A stretch of 63,132 nt of DNA. It comes from a virus. Numbering within the stretch: the stretch's first letter is position 1; every line of letters starts with the position of its first letter. A program made the position numbers and the translations under genes. This document shows positions 39,016 to 51,700 of this stretch, one piece after another. The stretch lies in the IMG/VR virus record IMGVR_UViG_3300005095_000109, positions 1-63,132 of that record; one strand, written 5' to 3'. The notes below the pieces were generated by a model. That model saw only the letters and a program-made list of their open reading frames with translations, was not told the DNA's origin and searched no databases.

Positions 39016-39744
39016 TCAGCAATTTTTGGCAAGGCAGTTCTTTACTTCATCAAATATAGATGCGGCGCATCTAATGTATCCGTCTTCCATAATTATCTTT
39101 GCTGATTCAAACTTGGCTACTTGCTCGTAAAGCCAATCCCCCCCACAGCAGTCATCTTCACGACACTCACAAAGATGTTTAATCAAGCACTGTGCCAGTT
39201 GGGCTCTCAGTTGGCAGATTGGATACACAACAAAGTCTTTCTCAAAATAAACAGAATAGATGAGAGGCATATTCAGAGTTATAGCGTCAATGCAGTCATC
39301 CCAAGAGAATCCTGTGTGTTCAACTATAAGTTTTATGTCTGTGCCACTTATGTAGTGAACGGCATTCTTATCTAATGCTATTTTTTCGCCATCAACCATC
39401 ACAAACAATATAGCACTGCATTCATCAGGTATCGGGCTTGTATCTATTATGTATGTTCCAGAGGGAACTGTCGCTATTATTGTATATGTGCCATTGTCTT
39501 CGTTGGCAATGTTCCAACTCATTGAAGTTGCTATTACCGATTTGAACTCATGCAATGTAGATGGCAATATCACAGATGTTGGGTCTGTGTAAGTGTATGA
39601 ATCTGTAAGTGCTGTTGTAGTGTTTAGATATTTATTTTCGCCATTTAGGAACACTGCCACTACATCCCCTACTGTATCAACAGTAAAATCTACGACAACG
39701 CTTTCGCAGGTCTCTGCGTCGTATGCATATGTTATGTTCGCCAT
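39016..39744 (-). CDS. Cys-containing beta protein paired with the 37629-39014 gene
   Basis: This 242-residue protein starts MANITYAYDAETCESVVVDF. The first 150 residues are strand-rich (TVDTVGDVVAVFLNGENKYL). The C-terminal part is helical with Cys pairs (LIKHLCECREDDCCGGDWLY). It ends one base before the start of the downstream Cys-rich protein, and the two probably work together as a tail appendage or adaptor. Function inferred only from context. Confidence 0.62.
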   Translation of the reverse strand: MANITYAYDAETCESVVVDFTVDTVGDVVAVFLNGENKYLNTTTALTDSYTYTDPTSVILPSTLHEFKSVIATSMSWNIANEDNGTYTIIATVPSGTYIIDTSPIPDECSAILFVMVDGEKIALDKNAVHYISGTDIKLIVEHTGFSWDDCIDAITLNMPLIYSVYFEKDFVVYPICQLRAQLAQCLIKHLCECREDDCCGGDWLYEQVAKFESAKIIMEDGYIRCAASIFDEVKNCLAKNC

Positions 39745-39753
39745 ACTACGAAA

Positions 39754-42700
39754 TTAGCGAATTCTATATGAAACAGACCCAACTACTTTTGTTCTTTTCC
39801 TTTTATTTGCCTGTTCATATTTCCTCATTAGAGATAGTGCTTGGTTAGGCACTATTGGCGTTACCGTTAGCGAGAACGCTTTAAGGTAGTCTCGTGTCAA
39901 CTGCATAGGTGTTGACTCCCCTTTGGCAAAGTCAATTGTTCTATATGTAGAGTTTGCTATAGCCTGCATAAAGTTGAAGCCTATTGGTAGCCTTATGCCA
40001 TATGTTGGCAGGTCAAGGATTTTATTAACTGTTGCTGGCAGATAGTAAGATGCTGGGTATGCTACTAATCCAAGTGAGTTGTTTATAAATGAAGCGGCTG
40101 CTGTCTTTGCTATACGTTCCTGTTCCTTTTCTTTTGTCTTTCTTTTCTCGCCAGTAAGCAGTTCTTTGAGGAAATCAATAGCAGCAAGGAAAAGCGATGT
40201 TAGGATTATAGCAAGCCCGTAGTATGACAAACGCTTTGTATTCCTATACTTAAGGTAATCTCTTAAACCGAGCACGAAGTTTGAGAAGATAGGCCAAGAT
40301 GGCGTTGTAAACATTGTAAATAGCCTAATCCACGAGTAATAAATTTCTGGTCTGAAGGTTGTCGTGTACATTGGTTGTGTGCTCCTGACTGCGTTATAAG
40401 TGTTTTCAGATACGTATTTAGCCCATTCTCTCGTGCCTTTCTTTAACCCCATTTTTTGTGCCTTCTCTGCATATCTATTCCACGTTTCTATAATCATTTC
40501 TCTATCTGCATATGCAATCATTGACATTGTTGATTCCATACTTGTTGCATCAATAATTTTCTGTGCTACTTTTTTGCCGAACATTTTTGTTAACAATTTT
40601 CCTGCTTCAATAGAGACAGATGTTTTAGTCCCGAACAAGTCTTCAACAGTGTAGTATGACAATAGTGGTGTTGATATAAGCCTTGCGGCAATAAGTCCAG
40701 TAGTATCATACTCAATTATTTCCCTTATTCTTGGGTCGTTCAACTCTCTCATTATAGACTCTGGCTTTGACTTGATTGCTCTTGCCTGTTCAACTGGTGC
40801 CCCTTTGATTATCCTTCCGACAAGAGTTATTGCCCTACCTATTGATTTAAGGTCCCCAGTAGCCGCTCCGAGGGTTACAAGACCAGCCGCCTGCTTAATA
40901 GCAGAGAATATGTTCATAAAGAATATAAATGCCACTTCTATTTTCATTTGTCTATCAAGGAGGCGTTGCCACTTTGCCTCATTTAATTGAGGGGCGTAAT
41001 ACCTATTTACGAAACTCTTTATCTTCTGGACAAGGAACCTATACATTTCGCTTCCGTATCTATCGCCGTAGGAAGTTACTGTTTTTGCAATCTTCTTATA
41101 GTTCATCACTGGGAATGTATATCCATAAACTGTTGAGGCAAGCCTTTGTGAAAGTGTCAGGACTGTATAGGCGTCAGTGATTGTTACAGCCTCGTTTTTA
41201 CGTTTATGCATATCAATGTATGGGTTATCAAATATGTTGGCAACTCCCTTTATCTGGACTGAAAGAGGGGTGCCAATGCCAGATACTCTTGGGACAAACA
41301 GACCATCTGCTTTATTCTCATAGCCGAAAGCCTTTTTAACTATTGAGTTAGTTTCGTTTTTCAGTATTCTAAATGCCTGTTCAAAAGCCTGTGCCTCTTC
41401 TTTGAAATGTGCATTGACAATACTATTAATTGCTTTTTCAAATGACTTGAAAGCACTTTCATCTCCGAACCATATGCTTCTTTTCTTAATGTCATCTCTA
41501 TCAGAACCATAGATAATACCATGTTCTTTAATATCTTCTCTTGCCTTGTTATCTTTTAGATACAGGTATACTGTTATAATCTCTGCCGGAGTTAACTCAT
41601 GGACGTCTTCAAACTCTTCAATTTCTTCCTGCCCTTTATTCCAAACTTTTTTAACATTTGTAAATTTCACTTTCATCTTAGGCACGTCCTTTCTGCTAAC
41701 TGTTACATACTCGCTTGACCTAATATGCTGTGAACCATCTGCCAACTTTTTGTTCTTCAGAGTTGGTGTTATAAGTTTCTGCACCCGCATAGTCAGTTTA
41801 CTTGCCATCATGTCGCCATGTTCAAAAGCGAGATAAAGACCTTTATACAGTGCGTTATCTGTCCCGCCAGCAATCAAGTTAAAGAATGCGTGTGGTTGCA
41901 GGAATGAAGACAACTTAAACGTCTTAAACATTTTAACAACCAATGGGTCTGAGGCAGCAGTTGATATTTGCGTTACCATCTCGTTATCAAGATAGTCATT
42001 ATATGTAGATGTGATAGCCCTTCCATCAGCTGCTTGGAATGTGTTTTTGGAAGACAAAACTCTGTTTATCAAAGCCAGAGCTCTTACTGCAACTATAACA
42101 TCGCTTAACGCCAAGTCCCTAAGGACAATTTCATTGCCATTCTGCAATTTTAGACTTGCGACTGGGCTCTTGCCGTCATATTCTATTTCAAGTGTTCCAT
42201 TAAGTATTTGCTGTATTGTTTCATCAGAAAGCCTGCCATCTGGGTTATCACCAAAGAGCAGATTAAAAACACTCATTGGATTAGCATCGTCATATGCGGC
42301 TCCTTGTAAGTTAGTTAGACCAGATAATGAGTTATCAAGGAAGTTGCCAAAGCCTTTTAGCCCAAGTATAGCCTTACTAATCTGATGTTCTTTATCATCG
42401 CCTATTATATCGTCAAGTTGTCTAAATATCTGTAACATTGCTTGTTTACGTGCTGGGATGTCAAGGGACATAATACCTGAATCCACTTCATTTGAAATGA
42501 AAAATCCGAACGATAGATAATCAAGTATTTCGTCTGCTGCTGTTATTATGTCATCTGCGCTTTTAATTTCAGTGTAATGCTGTTCCACCCCCTCTGTATC
42601 AGCCACTATGCCGGGGTTAATCTCATCAAAATGCTGCTCAAACAGGTTGTCTGGTTGGTGCTGTGCTTGCTGCTTTATTTCTTGCTGTGCTGGCTGCGTT

Positions 42701-45700
42701 TGTAGTTGTGGTTGCTTAATGCCCTGCTTTTCAAGTATTTGCCTTGCTTCACCAGTCGGCGTTAACCTGCGCAGGTCTGCTTCATAAAATAGTTTAGCAA
42801 GTCTCTCATAACCTATAGAACTTTTTATCAGCCACTTAAGCCTTGTCCAGAACTTGTATATAACCTTTAGCACACCCTTCAACTCATTAATCTTGCGTTC
42901 ATCTTGTAGCCTTCTGACGTAAGAGACAGCAAGCATCTCAGCAAGCCGTTCCTCTCCGTATTTGTCTATTAGCCTTTTAACGAGTGGGTCTTCCCTGAAC
43001 ATATCTATATAGACGTGTGCGAATTCGTGAGGGGCGGTTGTTATTCTCCCATCAACCAACGACCACGCAACTAAATAACTAAGTTCTCTTTTTTGCATAT
43101 ATCCAAGTCTCTTGCCTAACTTTTCATCATATATTCTAATTTCAACAAATGGGTATTTAGCCATTAAGTCTTTAACTATTGCCTTGTATAGTTCTTCATT
43201 TTCTATAATTCTAACCATACTTTCACGTTCAATCATATAATCGGCATCTTCTATTTGGCTTTTGATTTCTGCTTCATTTATTGATACTACTTCAATGCTC
43301 TCTTCACTTAGTTTAACCAGTCGTGGCACAACACCTTTCTTGGCAAGATTAATGATTGATTCTGTTATCTTATCTATATCGCCTTGTGCACCAAGGACAT
43401 CTTTCAAAATCTTCTTAATCTGTTCCATATCCTTTTTAGCAACTGCTTCTTTTAATGTGTTGTTTATAGTTTCAATATCCTGTGTTTCGCTTGCTCTCTT
43501 GAGCAACTTTATAGTTGTTTTCCGCCCGCTTGATAACGCATTTGCTAATGCTTCTGCTATTGATGCCCTCTTGCTTGTCGGGATATAGAAGCCGAATACA
43601 TCCTTATCATTTACTATTCCTATTTTATCAAACTTGGTATTAAGAATTAAGTTATCATCAATAGTATTTGACGCCTGCAATTTCTGAGACAAAGAGATTG
43701 CAGACTTAATGGATTCAAGCAGGTTAGGGTTGCTAACTGCTATTCTACTTAATACATTAATAGTCCTTGCAGAAAGGTCATTTATAACCTTATCTATATC
43801 AAGCCCATTTAAGTTAACTTCAGTTACTGATATATTAATTCCAGGTGGTATGTATATCTTAGCTTGTGCTTTACCTCCAATTTCATTTATCCTGACAGCT
43901 ACATCAACTGTTTGTAGGCTATTTATTAAATCTTTTATCTTATCGGCAACTTCTCTGTTAACATTTAGCGATTGTAGATGTGTTATTAGCATACTGCTAA
44001 AGTCAACTCCGCTGACTATAACTTCTTGTTTTGGTATGCCGTCAAAGTATGGTGTTATTTTAACGAGACTATTATCTGCTGGCTCAGCAAGTCCAGGCAT
44101 ATATGCAAGTTCATGGTATCGTGTTGTTATTAGTTTTTGTTTTGATTGTCTATCTTCAACTACCTTATCATATTTGATCTTCAGTATTACATAGTTATTA
44201 GGTGTCTGAGGCGGTATTGCAGATAAAGCGTCTGCCAGGTCAGGAGGCAGATTAGTTAATACCTTGCTTAGCTCCTGTTGCGTTGGCTTTTCAACAGTCA
44301 ATTTCCTATACTCATATGCATTGTGCTTTCTAACCCTTATGTTAAACTCATTTAATCCTGCAAGCAGGATTATGTTCTCCCTTGTGTTATATGGATGTAA
44401 TGGGTTTATGAGCATATACTTACTGCCTGCAATATCAAACAATATAAACCTTTCTTTCTCTAAATCATACTTAACCATTCCGTGCACTACGCCCTCAGGG
44501 CGTGATTTCCTTAATATGTTTGTTGCAAGAGATTCTCTTAAAGCCTGTAATTTGTCTTCCTTGCTTATACCTGCTATTGATTCTGTTATTTGCATTAGTT
44601 CCTGCTCTGGTAATAATGACATAACTGGCGATGCGGCAAACACGCCGTTCTTAGCTGTCATAACATATGCTATTGGCTTCAGGTATATAGATGATAGGTC
44701 GGGAGATGCGTTTATAAGTTTCTTTATTGCGAGCCATTCGTGAGGTGATACATTAGTAAATGTCAAGTCAACACCATTCTTTTTGAATGGCGACTTTATT
44801 CTTTTCTTTTCAAGCCATCCTATTATGTTCTTCACCTGTGAAGGCCCGATAAAATGCTCACCATTAATTGAGTATGCTGATAATAGCCGTGCTATGTGGA
44901 ATGGCATCCTGCCGTTTAGTTTAGCGTTGTATAGGTCTATATTCATTTTCATCCACAGGCGTTCGCTTGGTGCCTCGCCATACATAGCCTTATCAACAAG
45001 GTATGCGCTGTATAATTCAAGTGCAGGACGTATCTCTGTTTCGTATCCTTTGAATATGCTGTATTCTCTGAATGGGAGGAACACAGTAGATAGCGGTTCG
45101 TAGATTTTTGAGTATATGTATCCAGCAAAGTCTGCGTATTCAGATTGTATTGCGAATTCTGTTTTTTCTACGCCTGGATAAGCCTTATGTTCATCAAGTG
45201 CTATCCTTACACGAATCATCTCCTCAATAGATGATGGTATTGACCTGTATATGCCGAGGATTGGGGCAACATACGATATTGCTTCCTGCCCAGCTGCCAG
45301 ATAGTCCATTTTTTCAAGGCGATATTCAAGGGACATATCTCCATAGAATGCTTCTACTGCCTGCGCGTATAAGTGTGCTGGCATTGAGAAGTAATCATAT
45401 CCATTTTTAACTGCATATTTTTCAACAAAGTCATACATATTTATTATTTCAGATATTACTTCAGATATTTCGTTTCCGTGCAGGATAGCCCCTGCTATGT
45501 AGTTAAGTGATGCTGAGTTAATGAGCATTCTGGATATTGCGAAGTTGTTATTGTTGTCGTCCAGTGCGGCCTGCACGAATATATCAAGGCTTTTGACTAC
45601 GCCTTCTTTCTGCAACAGTTCCTGTATGTTTATCGTCTTCCTGCGTCGCACTATTATCTCTTCTTCTTCTGTTTCCTGTGTTGTGTATCCTGTATATGAC

Positions 45701-48700
45701 ATTTTATCGACAACGCTTATTAACTTTCTCAGGACGACAAGCGTGCTTATAGCATCGTTAGCAGAGCGAGTTCGTGCTGAAATCTTTAGCCTTGCAGACC
45801 TATTTTCAAGAGACAGTTCTTTATCTAAATCAGCTTTTCCGCTTTTGCTTAATGCACTTAATAACCTATCGTATATTTCTTTGTAATAGCCTTCATCGTC
45901 AATTATCTTCTTAACTGTTTCCGGTGTGAACCTCACAACTTCTTGCAGGTCGTTTGGAAGTGTTATTTTGTATTTCTTAGCAAGCATAGCCAGTTCAACT
46001 ACATCAGCAAGATTTGACATCCCAGATGGGTCAAGTTTATAGTCTCTAATTGCTTCATCAACAGAGTTATATACTTGCTCTGCTGTTTTGACCAATTTGG
46101 ATAGTGCTTTTGCTATTTTCAGTGATTGCATTGACCACCCCCATTCAGGCGTGTTTACATTTTTTATCTCTTTTTGTATCTTTAGCCCTTTTAGTTTTAG
46201 ATATTGTGTTATTAACTCATTAATATCTTTTTCTGTTTTAACATTATCAATGTTATTCATTATATAGTCTATCATATCATTGACAAGAGAAACATAGTCT
46301 CCTTCATGAGTTTTACTTGCTATTATTTTAAAAAATGTTTGACCTGTTATTTCTTTCATTCCCCTTAAGTCCTCATATATGAAAGGTGCTATTGCTTTTA
46401 TGCCTTTTGACACTATGTAGTCCATTATAATTTTCCTCATACCTCCATCTTCAGGGAACACAAATAGGGCATCTCCATCGTAGTCGGCATCAGCCCTGAC
46501 CCTGTCCCTTACTCCACGGATAATGATATTTGCGTGCAGGCGTCTCCTTGCTTTATTAGAGTAGTATTCTCCAGTATGCCCTATTACCTTTGAGAATGCT
46601 ATATTTGGTGCCTGAGTAGGGACACGGATAGTCATTATTTTTTCGCCCCGCTTAGCTACCATAGGAGACACGATAGCCTTACCATCAATAAGCAATTCAC
46701 CAGTTGAAGGAGACCCCATATCTGGGACCTCATATAAGTGTGCTCCGGGCAGTTCTGCACGTGCCGCCCGCTTATGGAACATCTTAGCAAGCGTTGGGAT
46801 TATGATGGAAGCATATTCTATGTTATGCATAACTGCTTCTGTCATTGCCTTCGCCTCGTCTATGTCTTCTTCCGCTTTGCTTTTTATTGCTTTATCTATT
46901 TTGTCCTGAAGCAGTTTGAACATTTTAGACAGTGATTCAGAAACATTTGTTTTCCAAGCGGCATCGGCACCTTGTATAGCACCAACTATCGCTTCCTTCA
47001 TAGTTCGCAGAAAACCTATATCAGAGTTGTCCCAGTTGTTGAGCGTCGCCTCAATCAGTTCCTTATATGCATTCCACAGTTCTTTCACCCTTTCTGGGTC
47101 CTGAGCCACAGATTTAATTGTTGTATAAGCCATTAGCGGGAACAACGATGAGGACTGTTCGTCAACTGGTTTGTTGGTATTAATGACTATGCCGAATGTT
47201 GATGAGTCAACATATGGCTCTTCCTCCTTTATGTATTCTGCTATATCTGTTGCTATATCCTTAACTGCTTTCTTTACTTTGAGTTTTGCTCTTTTTGCTA
47301 CTTGTTGACCATTCACCTCTTCTGTTTCTATTGCTTCAATATCAAATATGTCAAAGACTTGTATCGGACCGCCCCCCTTTGTTAAATGCCCTTTCATAGC
47401 AGAACTTGCTATAAACACAACTGCTGTGTTATCATCTATATGCCCCCTGCGTTTAAGTTCATCAAGTATTGCTTGCAGTCGTGATTCAACATATGACCTC
47501 CCACCTTCTATTTTAATGCCGCCCATTTTGCCATACAGAGGAGCCAGCGCATACCTGCCGTCTTTCTTTTTGTATGGTGCTAACCCATAGAGCATTGGCT
47601 TGATAAATGGGCTTGTATCATCAATACTTGCAGTATCGTTAATCAAGTCATACATTGCGTCGTTGTAGAAGCAGAAGCCGTCAAGCAGTTCTGTTTCTGC
47701 TACCTCATTACCTATGCGTAGTTTTATCTTCGGATCTTTGAATGGTATGATAAGCAATTTCTTCCCGGGAGCCAATCGTCTAATGGTTGGCGTCTTTGCA
47801 CCCTTAGTTATTTTCTGTTTCTTGCCGTGGGAGAGCATATCAGTAAACACAAGGTCTCCTGATGTAAGGACATCATATACGAAAGATGCCATAACTATAT
47901 CAGTTGCTATTTTCTTAAATGATTGCTTACCTATCTTGAACACATTAGCCTTTTTATCATATTGTATGTCATATTTGTTTTTCAGAAAACTTATCTGGCT
48001 CTGTGTAACGTCGTCAGGTGCCTTCACTTCTATGTATTCAATATCTGCTTCCTTCAGGAGTGATTCATATTCTTTTACAAGTTCATCCCTATACTTAGCA
48101 AGTCTTCCCTTAATGTCTTTATTATCAAGACCAACAGACTCTGCGATAAAATCCAAGTCGCTGTATTTATCAAAAACTTTAGCATCTTGATAAGTAGGCA
48201 TTTTAACAGCGTAAACTTCCCTGCTATCGCCGTGTGGCGGGCTAATGAAATAGAAGTATTTGCCCGCACTTTCAATTATTCCGTTTATATGCATCTTCAA
48301 CTGTGCTATTAGCTTATTCTTGTATGGCGCAGTAGCGAACTGTGTTGCCTTTTCGCCTATATATACGCTTGTGAACAAGCTAACCATATCACCGCCTTCT
48401 TGTTCTATCAATCTGTATATAAGTGTGTTCTTATACAACTCAGTTAGTTTGTTGATGTAGTCTTGTGCAGAGTTGAATTTTGCTATGCTTTGTATGAAGT
48501 ATTTCGCATTTGAGAATATTCGGATAACATTATTGACAAAACTTAGTGCATTGCCCTTTTCAGACCCCACATTGAAAGTCGTCTTGTTGTAGTAACCTTC
48601 TTTGATTAATTCCCCTATTATCTTCTTGTAGTAGTATGATACGCTTCTTATTTCCCTTACTTGTTTTTTCTTATCGTCTTTGTAAATGTTAAAGACAAGC

Positions 48701-51700
48701 GGGTCGCCTATTTTATCATTATAGAGAAGTATCTTTTCCTCACCTGTAAACTTCAAGTTAGTTTTGAACCCGACATTTGTTATATATCCCGCCTTTTTGT
48801 TTAGTGTATTAGTTACTATCTGCTCAATATCTATATTCTTGAGATTTATCTGCCTTCCTTTGCCCAGTATATAGTTCCTGCTGGCTGGAATTTCAAACGC
48901 TATAGCCAACATAGCCAGCATATCGATTATACTGTCATACAACTCTTTGTTTCCAGTTACAGGGTTTACCATCCCTGCTGGGGGCATGGGGACCCCGAAG
49001 GCGACAGAAAATTCGTGCAATGCCTTTTCAAGTTCATAATCTATCTGTTGTTGTATGTATTCGTTGTTTAAGTATTCTTTGTTGTCAATTGCTTTCTTTA
49101 AGTTCTGAAGTGCAGTAAGCAGTCCTCTTGCCGCTGTGTATAGTTCAGACGACTGCCAAGCTCCTTTTATTGCTTTGTTTATTTCTGTAACAAGGGTTGT
49201 TTCGCTATTGAATGTTTTACCTTTTAATAAGTGTATAGCCCGTGGCAACATAGATGCGAATACTGCGTTTAGTATAGCACCTGATGGTGATTTGATTTGA
49301 GCCGGGATATTTACTAATCCCTCTGTGTCCCTTCTTGATGGCTCTATGTGTGCATTAGTTGTTCTGACGGGTAGAAGTATTGATGTGCTGGCTTTGTTGT
49401 AGAACAGGCTTATTGCTCTATCTCTATATTTATTTGGCAATCCTTCAAGCGCTTGAAGGATTATTTGTAATGAGTGTCTTGCATCGCTTGGTATGTCAAG
49501 CGAATAAGCGTATTCCCTAAGGTTATCAATGAAGTTTTCCTTAGTGGATTCTCTGGCTACCTTGTTCAGTGCAGTTATTACATTTTCCTTGTGGTGTGTT
49601 GCTATCTCAACTGTCCCATCCTTGTTAACGACTATATATTCTGGCGGTATTGCAAACGCTATGATAGTCCTATATACCGATGTATCTTTATCTCGTATGT
49701 ATCGTGAGAATACCTCAAGGCTTTCCTGCATTGCTGTTTCTAAATCGCTCAGTTCAATCTCATCTATTTCTGTTTGAGAATCTTCGTCTGTCTTGGATAT
49801 CCTAAGCACTTTTGCTGTGAATACCCTCTTAGCAATGTTTTTCTGCCTATCGGATAAGTTGCTACCTTCAAGGACCTTATTGAATATATCAAGTAGTCTT
49901 TTTGTTGAGATAGTTTTAGATGCTTTGCTTTTGAGAGTTGCGGATTCTAAGGCAGCGATGATTACTGTTTGTGCTATTGATATTGATATTTTCTCTTTTT
50001 CTGCATCTTCAGAGGATTTAACGTTAACGACTGTTGCATTTTCATTTCTGTATTTATCAGCAAGTTCTTTGAATACTTTGCCTATGTCAGTTGTTTCGTC
50101 AAATGGTGGCTTGTATTTGCTTGAATATACTATGTATACTCCGCCGTCAAGCAGTGCTTCTCGCAGTGCCTCCTTTGGGTTCTCATTAATATCACCTTTG
50201 AATACGAACGGTGTTTTGCCGTTTAGCGTATTGATTATTTGTTTAAGTTCTTCATCGCTTTTACCTTCTAAAAACTTGTTTATTGCTTGCTTGAGGCGTA
50301 TGCGTCCGCTGGGTAGTTTAGATTCAATTAGTGCTTTTATTAGTCGTTCTTTGTTTGGAGCAAATGTTTCGTCTAGCTTATCTACCTCATCAAGTATTGG
50401 GCTCTTAACTTCCCTTAAATCATCTGCTTTTACTTCTTCTGTGTGTTTAATAATTAATCTCTCTTCTTTTTTCTGTCTAACATTTTGAGTTGGTTGTGAT
50501 GTCTGTTTTTTTTCATCCTTTCGTTCTTGTGGTGCTGCTGGGTGGCTCTGTTTTTGTTCTGCTTCCCTTTGCTTTTTTTGTTGCTGTTGAGGTTGAGCAG
50601 GTTGTTGTTGAGGCGTGGCTTGTTGAGTTTGTTGTTTCTGTTGTGTATTTTGTGGTTTTATAAGTTCTTTAATTGCTTTTACAAGTATTTCTTTTGTCTT
50701 TTGTGTTATCCCTGGAACTTTACTTTCTCTTGGCCCTGCTACGTTTATGACTTCTGGGTCGTGCTCAACGATGAACTCTTTTATCTTCTGTGCATTTGTT
50801 TCTATATCTTGGTTTATATCAACAAGCAGATATGGTCTATATGGTTTTTCAGGTGGGTTTTGTAATGGTTCTCCAAACAAGCCATCCTGTGCAAGTCTTA
50901 TAGTTTGTTTAGTTCCTGGCGTCAAGTTATTAGGGTCATAGAATATTATGACTACGTCTGCATTATCTATATTCCTTTTGGTTCTGCTTCTATAATCTCT
51001 TGTTCTATCCTCTTCAAGCCCAAATTGCTTCAGGAACCCTACATGTTCCATTCCTTCTTTTTGCCTGCCTATATCTAACAGTTCATTTCTATACCCTTTT
51101 GGTGCTATACCTCCTGTTTCAAGGCGTAGTTCTTTTGCTGCAAGTAATGCCCCGAAGTCTGCTCCTGTTTGACCGCCTGATATTATCTTTTTGAGTCTAA
51201 TTTTTTTGGTCTGTTGTGGTTGTTGTTGCGGTTGTTGTATTTCCCCCTGTTCAGGTTGTTCAGGCTGTTCCGTTTCTTGTTCTTTCTCTTGTTTCTGTTG
51301 TTGCTGTGTCTGTTTAGGTTGTTGTGTTTGTGCTTGCTGTTGCTGTGGAGTTATGCCATTTAAGTATTGTTCAATTTTAGTATCATCTGTTTGGCTTATG
51401 TATGTTATAACGTCGTCAGGGATAATGTATTTATCAAGCAGTCTTAGTGCATATCTCTTGGCGTCAAGTGTTTGCTCGCCTGCACTTGCAAACAGTTCTT
51501 CAAGTCTATTTCTTAGTTTTTGCTTTGCTTGTTTTGATATTGCTTTTTGCTCATTCCATATTTGGTCTCTAATGATTAGCGATACGTCTTCAAGGAATTG
51601 CTTAGCTTCCTGTGGCAGTTTAGCGAATATATCCTGTTTCTTTTTCTGGCTTAGTGGTAGCATTAAGCCGTAGTTAGGCATTTGTTCTGCCAGTGCTTTA

